Shown: in pieces, positions 12,373-25,684 of the stretch | Layout of the letters: each line of letters begins with the position of its first letter | Numbering within the stretch: the first letter of the stretch is position 1 | Origin: Clusia tigrina | Taxonomy: Eukaryota > Arthropoda > Insecta > Diptera > Clusiidae | Reading direction: 5' to 3' | NCBI GenBank assembly: GCA_920105625.2 | Contig: CAKKTE020000328.1 | Coordinates: 4,154,001 to 4,218,000 of the forward strand | Length of the DNA stretch: 64,000 nucleotides | Made by a program: the position numbers and the translations under genes | Notes under the pieces: generated by a model | Database searches by the model: none | Told to the model about the DNA's origin: nothing | The model's input: the letters and a program-made list of their open reading frames with translations, nothing else

Positions 12373-15300
12373 TATTTTTATGTTGCAAACTTTGATAGGT
12401 GTAGGACGTACCGTATAGAAGTTAGGGCCATTTGAAGTTTTATCAGTGTTTGATTTGGGATTCAAGGGTAGCATAGCTTTGAGCGATAGCTTAAATTGAG
12501 GCTCGAGTACTTTATTGTTACAAAATTTCAAGGTTTTATGACGCTTGAGTAAAAAGTTACAAGCATTTGTAGGTTGCAAACTTTGATAGGTGTAAAACGT
12601 ACCGTATGGAAGTTAGGGCCATTTGAAGTTTTATCAGTGTTTGATTGGGGACTCAAGGGTAGCATAGCTTTGAGCGATAGCTTAAATTGACAAGAGGCTC
12701 GAGTACTTTATTGTTACAACATTTCAAGGTTTTAAGACGCTCCAGTAAAAAGTTACAAGCATATGTATATTGCAAACTTTGATAGGTGTAGGACGTACCG
12801 TATTGAAGTTAGGGCCATTTGAAGTTTTATCAATGTTTGATTTAGGACTCAAGGGTAGCATAGCTTTGAGCGATAGCTTAAATTGACAAGAGGATCGAGT
12901 ACTTTATTGTTACAAAATTTCAATGTTTTATGACGCTCCAGTAAAAAGTTACAAGCATTTGAAAGTTGCAAACTTTGATAGTTGTAGGACGTACCATATA
13001 ATAGTTAGAGCCATTTGATTAGTGTTTCATTTGGGACTCAAGGGTAGCATAGCTTTGAGCGATAGCTTAAATTCACTAGAGGCTTGAGTACTTCATTGTT
13101 ACAAAATTTCAAGGTTTTATGACGCTCCACTAAAAAGTTACAAGCATTTGTATATTGCAAACTTTGATAGGTGTAGGACGTACCGTATAGAAGTTAGGGC
13201 CATTTGAAGTTTTATCAGTGTTTGATTTGGGACTCAAGGGTAGCATAGCTTTGAGCGATAGCTTAAAAAGACAAGAGGTCGAGTACCTTATTGTTACAAA
13301 ATTTCAAGGTTTTATGACGCTCCAGTAAAAAGTTGCAAGCATTTTAAGTTGCAAACTTTGACAGGTGTAGGACGTCCCGTATAGCAGTTAGGGCCATTTG
13401 AAGTTTTATCAGTGTTTGATTTGGGACTCAAGGGTAGCATAGCTTTGATCGATAGCTTAAATTGAGGCTCGAGTACTTTATTGTTACAACATTTCAAGGT
13501 TTTATGAAACTCCAGTAAAAAGTTACAAGTATTTGTATGTTGCAAACTTTGATAGGTGTAGGACGTACCGTATAGAAGTTAGGGCCTTTTGAAGTTTTAT
13601 CAGTGTTTGATTTAGGACTCAAGGGTAGCATAGCATTGAGCGATAGCTTAAATTGACAAGAGGCTCGAGTACTTTATTGTTACAAAATTTCAAGGTATTA
13701 TGACGCTCCAGTAAGAAGTTACAAGCATTTGTATGTCGCAAACTTTGATATGTGTAGGACGTACCGTTTAGAAGTTAGGGCCATTTGTAGTTTTATCAGT
13801 GTTTGATTTGGAACTCAAGGGTAGCATAGCTTTGAGCGATAGCTTAAATTGACAAGAGGCTCGAGTACTTTATTGTTACAAGATTTCAAGGTTTTATGAC
13901 GCTCCAGTAAAAATTTACAAGCATTTGTATGTTGCAAAATTTGATAGGTGTAGGACGTACCGTATAGAAGTTAGGGCCATTTGAAGTTTTATCAGTGTTT
14001 GATTAGGGACTCAAGGTTAGCATAGCTTTGAGCGATAGCTTAAATTGACAAGAGGCTCGAGTACTTTATTGTTACAAAATTTCAAGGTTTAATGACGCTC
14101 CAGTAAAAAGTTACAAGCATTTGTATGTTGCAAACTTTGATAGGTGTAGGACGTACCGTATAGAAGTTAGGGCCATTTGAAGTGTTATCAGTGTTTGATT
14201 TGAGACTCAAGGGTAGCATAGCTTTGAGCGATAGCTTAAATTGACAAGAGGCTCGAGTACTCTATTGTTACAAAATTTCAAGGTTTTATGACGCTCCAGT
14301 AAGAAGTTACAAGCATTTGTATGTTGCAAACTTTGATAGGTATAGGACGTACCGTTTAGAAGTTAGGGTCATTTGAAGTTTTATCAGTGTTTGATTTGGG
14401 ACTCAAGGGTAACATAGCTTTGTGCGATAGCTTAAATTGACAAGAGGCTCGAGTACTTTATTGTTACAAAATTTCAAGGTTTTATGACGCTCCAGTAAAA
14501 AGTTACAAGCATTTGTATGTTGCAAACTTTGATAGGTGTAGGACGTACCGTATAGCAGTTAGGGCCATTTGAAGTGTTATAAGTGTTTCATTTGGGACTC
14601 AAGGGTAGCATAGCTTTGAGCGATAGCTTAAATTGACAAGAGGCTCGAGTACTTTATTGTTACAAAATTTCAAGGTTTTATGACGCTCCAGTAAAAAGTT
14701 ACAAGCATTTGTATGTTGCAAACTTTGATAGGTGTAGGGCGTTCCGTATAGAAGTTAGGGCCATTTGAAGTTTTATCAGTATTTGACTTGGGACTCAAGG
14801 TTAGCATAGCTTTGAGCGATAGCTTAAATTGACAAGGGGCTCGAGTACTTTATTGTTATAAAATTTCAAGGTTTTATAACGCTCCAGTAAAAAGTTACAA
14901 GCATTTGTATGTTGCAAACTTTGATAGGAGTAGGACGTACCGTATAGGAGTTAGGGCCATTTGAAGTGTTATTAGTGTTTGATTTGGGACTCAAGGTTAG
15001 CATAGTTTGAGCGATAGCTTGAATTGACAAGAGGCTCGAGTACTTTATTGTTACAAAATTTCACGGTTTTATGACGCTCCAGTAAAAAGTTACAAGCATT
15101 TGTATGTTGCAAACTTTGATAGGTGTAGGACGTACCGTATAGAAGCTAGGGCCATTTGAAGTTTTATCAGTGTTTGATTTGGGACTCAAGGGTAGCATAG
15201 CTTTAAGCGGTACTTTAAATTGACAAGAGGCTCGAGTACTTTATTGTTACAAAATTTCAATGTTTTATGACGCTCCAGTAAAAAGTTACAAGCATTTGTA

Positions 15301-17340
15301 TGTTGCAAACTTTGATAGGTGCAGGCCGTACCGTACAGAAGTTAGGGCAATTTGAAGTCTTATCAGTGTTCGATTTGGAACTCAAGGGTAGCATAGCTTT
15401 GAGCGATAGCTTAAATTGACAAGAGGCTCGAGTACTTTATTGTTACAAAGTTTCAAGGTTTTATGACGCTCCAGTAAAAAGTTACAAGCATTTGAAAGTT
15501 GCAAACTTTGATAGTTGTAGGACGTACCATATAGAAGTTAGAGCCATTTGATTAGTGTTTGATTTGGGACTCAAGGGTAGCATTGCTTTGAGCGATAGCT
15601 TAAATTCACTAGAGGCTTGAGTACTTTATTGTTACAAAATTTCAAGGTATTATGACGCTCCAGTAAGAAGTTACAAGCATTTGTATGTGGCAAACTTTGA
15701 TAGGAGTCGGACGTACCGTATAGAAGTTAGGGCCATTTGAAGTTTTATCAGTGTTTGATTGGGGACTCAAGGGTAGCATAGCTTTGAGCGATAGCTTAAA
15801 TTGACAAGAGGCTCGAGTACTTTATTGTTACAACATTTCAAGGTTTTATGAAACTCCAGTAAAAAGTTACAAGCATTTGTATGTTGCAAACTTTGATAGG
15901 TGTAGGACGTACCGTATAGAAGTTAGGGCCTTTTGAAGTTTTATCAGTGTTTGATTTAGGACTCAAGGGTAGCATAGCTTTGAGCGATAGCTTAAATTGA
16001 CAAGAGGCTCGAGTACTTTATTGTTACAAAATTTCAAGGTTTTATGACGCTCCAGTAAAAAGTTACAAGCATTTGTATGTTGCAAACTTTGATAGGTGTA
16101 GGACGTACCGTATACCAGTTAGGGCCATTTGAAGTGTTATCAGTGTTTGATTTGGGACTCAAGGGTAGCATAGCTTTGAGCGATAGCTTAAATTGACAAG
16201 AGGCTCGAGTACTTTATTGTTACAAAATTTCAAGGTTTTATGACGCTCCAGTAAAAAGTTACAAGCATTTGTATGTTGCAAACTTTGATAGGTGTAGGGC
16301 GTTCCGTATAGAAGTTAGGGCCATTTGAAGTTTTATCAGTATTTGACTTGGGACTCAAGGTTAGCATAGCTTTGAGCGATAGCTTAAATTGACAAGAGGC
16401 TCGAGTACTTTATTGTTACAAAATTTGAAGGTTTTATAAAGCTCCAGTAAAAAGTTACAAGCATTTGTATGTTGCAAACTTTGATAGGAGTTGGACGTAC
16501 CGTATAGGAGTTAGGGCCATTTGAAGTGTTATTAGTGTTTGATTTGGGACTCAAGGGTAGCATAGTTTGAGCGATAGCTTGAATTGACAAGAGGCTCGAG
16601 TAGTTTATTGTTACAAAATTTCACGGTTTTATGACGCTCCAGTAAAAAGTTACAAGCATTTGTATGTTGCATACTTTGATAGGTGTAGGACGTACCGTAT
16701 AGAAGCTAGGGCCATTTGAAGTTTTATCAGTGTTTGATTTGGGACTCAAGGGTAGCATAGCTTTGAGCGATATCTTAAATTGACAAGAGGCTCGAGTACT
16801 TTATTGTTACAAAATTTCAAGGTATTATGACGCTCCAGTAAGAAGTTACAAGCATTTGTATGTCGCAAACTTTGATATGTGTAGGACGTACCGTTTAGAA
16901 GTTAGGGCCATTTGAAGTTTTATCAGTGTTTGATTTGGAACTCAAGGGTAGCATAGCTTTGAGCGATAGCTTAAATTGACAAGAGGCTCGAGTACTTTAT
17001 TGTTACAAAATTTCAAGGTTTTATGACGCTCCAGTAAAAAGTTACAAGCATTTGTATGTTGCAAACTTTGATAGGTGTAGGACGTACCGTTTAGAAGTTA
17101 GGGCCATTTGAAGTGTTATAAGTGTTTCATTTGGGACTCAAGGGTAGCATAGCTTTGAGCGATAGCTTAAATTGACAAGAGGCTCGAGTACTTTATTGTT
17201 ACAAAATTTCAAGGTTTTATGACGCTCCAGTAAAAAGTTACAAGCATTTGTATGTTGCAAACTTTGATAGGTGTAGGGCGTTCCGTATAGAAGTTAGGGC
17301 CATTTGAAGTTTTATCAGTATTTGACTTGGGACTCAAGGT
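12373..17340 (+). repeat. Satellite segment with mixed monomer subtypes
   Basis: Only satellite monomers are present. The segment includes diverged AAAAAGACAAGAGGTCGAG monomers near 13270 and TTAAATTGAGGCTCGAG deletion monomers near 12490 and 13455. From about 13.6 kb the order of monomers parallels 5.0-6.9 kb. The stretch 15985-16764 matches 21824-22603 (offset 5839). Just left of it, 15791-15980 matches from 21238 with offset 5447, so the two copies differ by two whole monomers (392 bp). No gene is seen. Confidence 0.85.
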
Positions 17341-18944
17341 TAGCATAGCTTTGAGCGATAGCTTAAATTGACAAGAGGCTCGAGTACTTTATTGTTTCAA
17401 GGTTTTATGACGCTCCAGTAAAAAGTTACAAGCATTTGTATGTTGCAAACTTTGATAGGTGTAGGGCGTTCCGTATAGAAGTTAGGGCCATTTGAAGTTT
17501 TATCAGTATTTGACTTGGGACTCAAGGTTAGCATAGCTTTGAGCGATAGCTTAAATTGGCAAGAGGCTCGAGTACTTTATTGTTACAAAATTTCACGGTT
17601 TTATGACGCTCCAGTAAAAAGTTACAAGCATTTGTATGTTGCAAACTTTGATAGGTGTAGGACGTACCGTATAGAAGCTAGGGCCATTTGAAGTTTTATC
17701 AGTGTTTGATTTGGGACTCAAGGGTAGCATAGCTTTAAGCGGTACTTTAAATTGACAAGAGGCTCGAGTACTTTATTGTTACAAAATTTCAATGTTTTAT
17801 GACGCTCCAGTAAAAAGTTACAAGCATTTGTATGTTGCAAACTTTGCAGGCCGTACCGTATAGAAGTTAGGGCAATTTGAAGTTTTATCAGTGTTCGATT
17901 TGGAACTCAAGGGTAGCATAGCTTTGAGCGATAGCTTAAATTGACAAGAGGCTCGAGTACTTTATTGTTACAAAATTTCACGGTTTTATGACGCTCCAGT
18001 AAAAAGTTACAAGCATTTGTATGTTGCAAACTTTGATAGGTGCAGGCCGTACCGTATAGGAGTTAGGGCCATTTGAAGTGTTATTAGTGTTTGATTTGGG
18101 ACTCAAGGGTAGCATAGTTTGAGCGATAGCTTGAATTGACAAGAGGCTCGAGTACTTTATTGTTACAAAATTTCACGGTTTTATGACGCTCCAGTAAAAA
18201 GTTACAAGCATTTGTATGTTGCAAACTTTGATAGGTGTAGGACGTACCGTATAGAAGCTAGGGCCATTTGAAGTTTTATCAGTGTTTGATTTGGGACTCA
18301 AGGGTAGCATAGCTTTAAGCGGTACTTTAAATTGACAAGAGGCTCGAGTACTTTATTGTTACAAAATTTCAATGTTTTATGACGCTCCAGTAAAAAGTTA
18401 CAAGCATTTGTATGTTGCAAACTTTGATAGGTGCAGGCCGTACCGTACAGAAGTTAGGGCAATTTGAAGTTTTATCAGTGTTCGATTTGGAACTCAAGGG
18501 TAGCATAGCTTTGAGCGATAGCTTAAATTGACAAGAGGCTCGAGTACTTTATTGTTACAAAGTTTCAAGGTTTTATGACGCTCCAGTAAAAAGTTACAAG
18601 CATTTGAAAGTTGCAAACTTTGATAGTTGTAGGACGTACCATATAGAAGTTAGAGCCATTTGATTAGTGTTTGATTTGGGACTCAAGGGTAGCATAGCTT
18701 TGAGCGATAGCTTAAATTCACTAGAGGCTTGAGTACTTTATTGTTACAAAATTTCAAGGTATTATGACGCTCCAGTAAGAAGTTACAAGCATTTGTATGT
18801 GGCAAACTTTGATAGGAGTAGGACGTACCGTATAGAAGTTAGGGCCATTTGAAGTTTTATCAGTGTTTGATTGGGGACTCAAGGGTAGCATAGCTTTGAG
18901 CGATAGCTTAAATTGACAAGAGGCTCGAGTACTTTATTGTTACA
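17341..18944 (+). repeat. Duplicated satellite block B, copy 1
   Basis: This block matches 19669-21279. The offset is 2328 bp at the left and 2335 bp at the right because this copy carries a private 7-bp deletion at about 17846 (CTTTGCAGGCC for CTTTGATAGGTGCAGGCC). Both copies contain a shortened monomer where TTGTTACAAAATTTCAAGG has become TTGTTTCAAGG (17394 and 19722). The match ends at 18945, where CAAGATTTC faces CAACATTTC. Confidence 0.88.
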
Positions 18945-20307
18945 AGATTTCAAGGTTTTATGACGCTCCAGTAAAAATTTACAAGCATTTGTATGTTGCA
19001 AAATTTGATAGGTGTAGGACGTACCGTATAGAAGTAAGGGCCATTTGAAGTTTTATCAGTGTTTGATTTGGGACTCAAGGTTAGCATAGCTTTGAGCGAT
19101 AGCTTAAATTGACAAGAGGCTCGAGTACTTTATTGTTACAAAATTTCAAGGTTTAACGACGCTCCAGTAAAAAGTTACAAGCATTTGTATGTTGCAAACT
19201 TTGATAGGTGTATGACGTACCGTATAGAAGTTAGGGTCATTTGAAGTGTTATCAGTGTTTGATTTGGGACTCAAGGGTAGCATAGCTTTGAGCGATAGCT
19301 TAAATTGACAAGAGGCTCGAGTACTTTATTGTTACAAAATTTCAAGGTTTTATGACGCTCCAGTAAAAAGTTACAAGCATTTGTATGTTGCAAACTTTGA
19401 TAGGTGTAGGACGTACCGTTTAGAAGTTAGGGACATTTGAAGTTTTATCAGTGTTTGATTTGGGACTCAAGGGTAACATAGCTTTAGCGATAGCTTAAAT
19501 TGACAAGAGGCTCGAGTACTTTATTGTTACAAAATTTCAAGGTTTTATGACGCTCCAGTAAAAAGTTACAAGCATTTGTATGTTGCAAACTTTGATAGGT
19601 GTAGGACGTACCGTATAGCAGTTAGGGCCATTTGAAGTGTTATCAGTGTTTCATTTGGGACTCAAGGGTAGCATAGCTTTGAGCGATAGCTTAAATTGAC
19701 AAGAGGCTCGAGTACTTTATTGTTTCAAGGTTTTATGACGCTCCAGTAAAAAGTTACAAGCATTTGTATGTTGCAAACTTTGATAGGTGTAGGGCGTTCC
19801 GTATAGAAGTTAGGGCCATTTGAAGTTTTATCAGTATTTGACTTGGGACTCAAGGTTAGCATAGCTTTGAGCGATAGCTTAAATTGACAAGAGGCTCGAG
19901 TACTTTATTGTTACAAAATTTCACGGTTTTATGACGCTCCAGTAAAAAGTTACAAGCATTTGTATGTTGCAAACTTTGATAGGTGTAGGACGTACCGTAT
20001 AGAAGCTAGGGCCATTTGAAGTTTTATCAGTGTTTGATTTGGGACTCAAGGGTAGCATAGCTTTAAGCGGTACTTTAAATTGACAAGAGGCTCGAGTACT
20101 TTATTGTTACAAAATTTCAATGTTTTATGACGCTCCAGTAAAAAGTTACAAGCATTTGTATGTTGCAAACTTTGATAGGTGCAGGCCGTACCGTATAGAA
20201 GTTAGGGCAATTTGAAGTTTTATCAGTGTTCGATTTGGAACTCAAGGGTAGCATAGCTTTGAGCGATAGCTTAAATTGACAAGAGGCTCGAGTACTTTAT
20301 TGTTACA
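18890..20307 (+). repeat. Duplicated satellite block C, copy 1
   Basis: This block matches 23759-25176 with a constant offset of 4869 bp. The diagnostic rare variant AGGTTTAACGACGC occurs at about 19150 and 24019. Both copies also contain GTGTATGACG and the AGCTTTAGCGATAGC monomer, which has a 2-bp loss. The match ends where CAAAATTTCACGG faces CAAAGTTTCAAGG. Confidence 0.87.
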
Positions 20308-21279
20308 AAATTTCACGGTTTTATGACGCTCCAGTAAAAAGTTACAAGCATTTGTATGTTGCAAACTTTGATAGGTGCAGGCCGTACCGTATAGGAGTTA
20401 GGGCCATTTGAAGTATTATTAGTGTTTGATTTGGGACTCAAGGGTAGCATAGTTTGAGCGATAGCTTGAATTGACAAGAGGCTCGAGTACTTTATTGTTA
20501 CAAAATTTCACGGTTTTATGACGCTCCAGTAAAAAGTTACAAGCATTTGTATGTTGCAAACTTTGATAGGTGTAGGACGTACCGTATAGAAGCTAGGGCC
20601 ATTTGAAGTTTTATCAGTGTTTGATTTGGGACTCAAGGGTAGCATAGCTTTAAGCGGTACTTTAAATTGACAAGAGGCTCGAGTACTTTATTGTTACAAA
20701 ATTTCAATGTTTTATGACGCTCCAGTAAAAAGTTACAAGCATTTGTATTTTGCAAACTTTGATAGGTGCAGGCCGTACCGTACAGAAGTTAGGGCAATTT
20801 GAAGTTTTATCAGTGTTCGATTTGGAACTCAAGGGTAGCATAGCTTTGAGCGATAGCTTAAATTGACAAGAGGCTCGAGTACTTTATTGTTACAAAGTTT
20901 CAAGGTTTTATGACGCTCCAGTAAAAAGTTACAAGCATTTGAAAGTTGCAAACTTTGATAGTTGTAGGACGTACCATATAGAAGTTAGACCCATTTGATT
21001 AGTGTTTGATTTGGGACTCAAGGGTAGCATAGCTTTGAGCGATAGCTTAAATTCACTAGAGGCTTGAGTACTTTATTGTTACAAAATTTCAAGGTATTAT
21101 GACGCTCCAGTAAGAAGTTACAAGCATTTGTATGTGGCAAACTTTGATAGGAGTAGGACGTACCGTATAGAAGTTAGGGCCATTTGAAGTTTTATCAGTG
21201 TTTGATTGGGGACTCAAGGGTAGCATAGCTTTGAGCGATAGCTTAAATTGACAAGAGGCTCGAGTACTTTATTGTTACA
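19669..21279 (+). repeat. Duplicated satellite block B, copy 2
   Basis: This is the partner of 17341-18944 and lacks its 7-bp deletion. Private substitutions are visible, for example AAGTATTATTAG near 20413 where copy 1 has AAGTGTTATTAG. Its left end overlaps another duplication (18890-20307 with 23759-25176), so it has been copied at least twice in different frames. Confidence 0.87.
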
Positions 21280-23758
21280 ACATTTCAAGGTTTTATGAAA
21301 CTCCAGTAAAAAGTTACAAGCATTTGTATGTTGCAAACTTTGATAGGTGTAGGACGTACCGTATAGAAGTTAGGGCCTTTTGAAGTTTTATCAGTGTTTG
21401 ATTTAGGACTCAAGGGTAGCATAGCTTTGAGCGATAGCTTAAATTGACAAGAGGCTCGAGTACTTTATTGTTACAAAATTTCAAGGTATTATGACGCTCC
21501 AGTAAGAAGTTACAAGCATTTGTATGTCGCAAACTTTGATATGTGTAGGACGTACCGTTTAGAAGTTAGGGCCATTTGAAGTTTTATCAGTGTTTGATTT
21601 GGGACTCAAGGGTAGCATAGCTTTGAGCGATAGCTTAAATTGACAAGAGGCTCGAGTACTTTATTGTTACAAAATTTCAAGGTTTTATGACGCTCCAGTA
21701 AGAAGTTACTAGCATTTGTATGTTGCAAACTTTGATAGGTGTAGGACGTACCGTTTCGAAGTTAGGGTCATTTGAAGTTTTATCAGTGTTTGATTTGGGA
21801 CTCAAGGGTAACATAGCTTTGTGCGATAGCTTAAATTGACAAGAGGCTCGAGTACTTTATTGTTACAAAATTTCAAGGTTTTATGACGCTCCAGTAAAAA
21901 GTTACAAGCATTTGTATGTTGCAAACTTTGATAGGTGTAGGACGTACCGTATACCAGTTAGGGCCATTTGAAGTGTTATCAGTGTTTAATTTGGGACTCA
22001 AGGGTAGCATAGCTTTGAGCGATAGCTTAAATTGACAAGAGGCTCGAGTACTTTATTGTTACAAAATTTCAAGGTTTTATGACGCCCCAGTAAAAAGTTA
22101 CAAGCATTTGTATGTTGCAAACTTTGATAGGTGTAGGGCGTTCCGTATAGAAGTTAGGGCCATTTGAAGTTTTATCAGTATTTGACTTGGGACTCAAGGT
22201 TAGCATAGCTTTGAGCGATAGCTTAAATTGACAAGAGGCTCGAGTACTTTATTGTTACAAAATTTGAAGGTTTTATAAAGCTCCAGTAAAAAGTTACAAG
22301 CATTTGTATGTTGCAAACTTTGATAGGAGTAGGACGTACCGTATAGGAGTTAGGGCCATTTGAAGTGTTATTAGTGTTTGATTTGGGACTCAAGGGTAGC
22401 ATAGTTTGAGCGATAGCTTGAATTGACAAGAGGCTCGAGTAGTTTATTGTTACAAAATTTCACGGTTTTATGACGCTCCAGTAAAAAGTTACAAGCATTT
22501 GTATGTTGCATACTTTGATAGGTGTAGGACGTACCGTATAGAAGCTAGGGCCATTTGAAGTTTTATCAGTGTTTGATTTGGGACTCAAGGGTAGCATAGC
22601 TTTAAGCGGTACTTTAAATTGACAAGAGGCTCGAGTACTTTATTGTTACAAAATTTCAATGTTTTATGACGCTCCAGTAAAAAGTTACAAGCATTTGTAT
22701 GTTGCAAACTTTGATAGGTGCAGGCCGTACCGTACAGAAGTTAGGGCAATTTGAAGTTTTATCAGTGTTCGATTTGGAACTCAAGGGTAGCATAGCTTTG
22801 AGCGATAGCTTAAATTGACAAGAGGCTCGAGTACTTTATTGTTACAAAGTTTCAAGGTTTTATGACGCTCCAGTAAAAAGTTACAAGCATTTGAAAGTTG
22901 CAAACTTTGATAGTTGTAGGACGTACCATATAGAAGTTAGAGCCATTTGATTAGTGTTTGATTTGGGACTCAAGAGTAGCATAGCTTTGAGCGATAGCTT
23001 AAATTCACTAGAGGCTTGAGTGCTTTATTGTTACAAAATTTCAAGGTTTTATGACGCTCCAGTAAAAAGTTACAAGCATTTGTATATTGCAAACTTTCAT
23101 AGGTGTAGGACGTACCGTATAGAAGTTAGGGCCATTTGAAGTTTTATCAGTGTTTGATTTGGGACTCAAGGGTAGCATAGCTTTGAGCGATAGCTTAAAA
23201 AGACAAGAGGTCGAGTACCTTATTGTTACAAAATTTCAAGGTTTTATGACGCTCCAGTAAAAAGTTGCAAGCATTTTTAAGTTGCAAACTTTGACAGGTG
23301 TAGGATGTCCCGTATAGCAGTTAGGGCCATTTGAAGTTTTATCAATGTTTGATTTGGGACTCAAGGGTAGCATAGCTTTGAGCGATAGCTTAAATTGAGG
23401 CTCGAGTACTTTATTGTTTCAAAATTTCAAGGTTTTATGACGCTCCAGTAAAAAGTTACAAGCATTTGTATGTTGCAAACTTTGATAGGTGTAGGACGTA
23501 CCGTATAGAAGTTAGGGCCATTTGAAGTTTTATCAGTGTTTGATTGGGGACTCAAGGGTAGCATAGCTTTGAGCGATAGCTTAAATTGACAAGAGGCTCG
23601 AGTACTTTATTGTTACAAAATTTCAAGGTATTATGACGCTCCAGTAAGAAGTTACAAGTATTTGTATGTCGCAAACTTTGATATGTGTAGGACGTACCGT
23701 TTAGAAGTTAGGGCCATTAGAAGTTTTATCAGTGTTTGATTTGGAACTCAAGGGTAGC
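21280..23758 (+). repeat. Satellite segment with mixed monomer subtypes
   Basis: Only satellite is present. The left part carries two monomers (about 21441-21835) that are absent from the otherwise matching run at 15.8-16.8 kb. The right part (about 23160-23420) has AAAAAGACAAGAGGTCGAG and TTAAATTGAGGCTCGAG monomers in the same order as at 13.2-13.5 kb, including the rare GTTGCAAGCATTTTTAAG variant. No gene is seen. Confidence 0.85.
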
Positions 23759-25176
23759 ATAGCTTTGAGCGATAGCTTAAATTTACAAGAGGCTCGAGTA
23801 CTTTATTGTTACAAGATTTCAAGGTTTTATGACGCTCCAGTAAAAATTTACAAGCATTTGTATGTTGCAAAATTTGATAGGTGTAGGACGTACCGTATAG
23901 AAGTTAGGGCCATTTGAAGTTTTATCAGTGTTTGATTTGGGACTCAAGGTTAGCATAGCTTTGAGCGATAGCTTAAATTGACAAGAGGCTCGAGTACTTT
24001 ATTGTTACAAAATTTCAAGGTTTAACGACGCTCCAGTAAAAAGTTACAAGCATTTGTATGTTGCAAACTTTGATAGGTGTATGACGTACCGTATAGAAGT
24101 TAGGGTCATTTGAAGTGTTATCAGTGTTTGATTTGGGACTCAAGGGTAGCATAGCTTTGAGCGATAGCTTAAATTGACAAGAGGCTCGAGCACTTTATTG
24201 TTACAAAATTTCAAGGTTTTATGACGCTCCAGTAAAAAGTTACAAGCATTTGTATGTTGCAAACTTTGATAGGTGTAGGACGTACCGTTTAGAAGTTAGG
24301 GACATTTGAAGTTTTATCAGTGTTTGATTTGGGACTCAAGGGTAACATAGCTTTAGCGATAGCTTAAATTGACAAGAGGCTCGAGTACTTTATTGTTAAA
24401 AAATTTCAAGGTTTTATGACGCTCCAGTAAAAAGTTACAAGCATTTGTATGTTGCAAACTTTGATAGGTGTAGGACGTACCGTATAGCAGTTAGGGCCAT
24501 TTGAAGTGTTATCAGTGTTTCATTTGGGACTCAAGGGTAGCATAGCTTTGAGCGATAGCTTAAATTGACAAGAGGCTCGAGTACTTTATTGTTTCATGGT
24601 TTTATGACGCTCCAGTAAAAAGTTACAAGCATTTGTATGTTGCAAACTTTGATAGGTGTAGGGCGGTCCGTATAGAAGTTAGGGCCATTTGAAGGTTTAT
24701 CAGTATTTTACTTGGGACTCAAGGTTAGCATAGCTTTGAGCGATAGCTTAAATTGACAAGAGGCTCGAGTACTTTATTGTTACAAAATTTCACGGTTTTA
24801 TGACGCTCCAGTAAAAAGTTACAAGCATTTGTATGTTGCAAACTTTGATAGGTGTAGGACGTACCGTATAGAAGCTAGGGCCATTTGAAGTTTTATCAGT
24901 GTTTGATTTGGGACTCAAGGGTAGCATAGCTTTAAGCGGTACTTTAAATTGACAAGAGGCTCGAGTTGTTTATTGTTACAAAATTTCAATGTTTTGTGAC
25001 GCTCCAGTAAAAAGTTACAAGCATTTGTATGTTGCAAACTTTGATAGGTGCAGGCCGTACCGTATAGAAGTTAGGGCAATTTGAAGTTTTATCAGTGTTC
25101 GATTTGGAACTCAAGGGTAGCATAGCTTTGAGCGATAGCTTAAATTGACAAGAGGCTCGAGTACTTTATTGTTACA
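23759..25176 (+). repeat. Duplicated satellite block C, copy 2
   Basis: This is the partner of 18890-20307. Private changes are visible, including GAGCACTTTATTG near 24190, TTAAAAAATTTC near 24396, GGGCGGTCCG near 24662 and TTTTGTGACGC near 24994. It is more diverged than the 25.7-32.1 kb tandem copies and so probably an older copy. Confidence 0.85.
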
Positions 25177-25519
25177 AAGTTTCAAGGTTTTATGATGCTC
25201 CAGTAAAAAGTTACAAGCATTTGTATGTTGCAAACTTTGATAGGTGTAGGACGTACCGTATCGAAGTTAGGGCCATTTGAAGTTTTATCAGTGTTTGATT
25301 AGGGACTCAATGTTACCATTGCTTTGAGCGATAGCTTAAATTGACAAGAAGCTCGAGTAATTTATTGTTACAAATTTTCAAGGATTTATGACGCTCCAGT
25401 AAAAAGTTACAAGCATTTGTATGTTGCAAACTTTTTTAGGTGTACGACGGACCTTATAGAAGTTAGGGCCATTTGAATTTTTATCGGTGTTTGATTTGGG
25501 ACTCAAGGGAAGCATAGCT

Positions 25520-25610
25520 TTGAGCAATAGCTTAAATTAAAAATTTTTAGGGGACGTACCGTATAGAAGTTAGGGCCATTTGAAGTTTTATCAGTGTTTG
25601 ATTTGGGACT
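25520..25610 (+). repeat. Truncated chimeric satellite monomer (first of four)
   Basis: A monomer jumps from AGCAATAGCTTAAATT through AAAAATTTTTAGG directly to GGACGTACCG, skipping roughly 90 bases of the normal unit. The same junction recurs at about 27801, 31026 and 35553. The shared, otherwise unique junction is a marker that the four sites descend from one deletion that was later amplified with its neighbours. Confidence 0.9.
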
Positions 25611-25684
25611 CAAGGGTAGCATAGCTTTGAGCGATAGCTTAAAAAGATATGAGGTCGAGTACCTTATTGTTACAAAATTTCAAG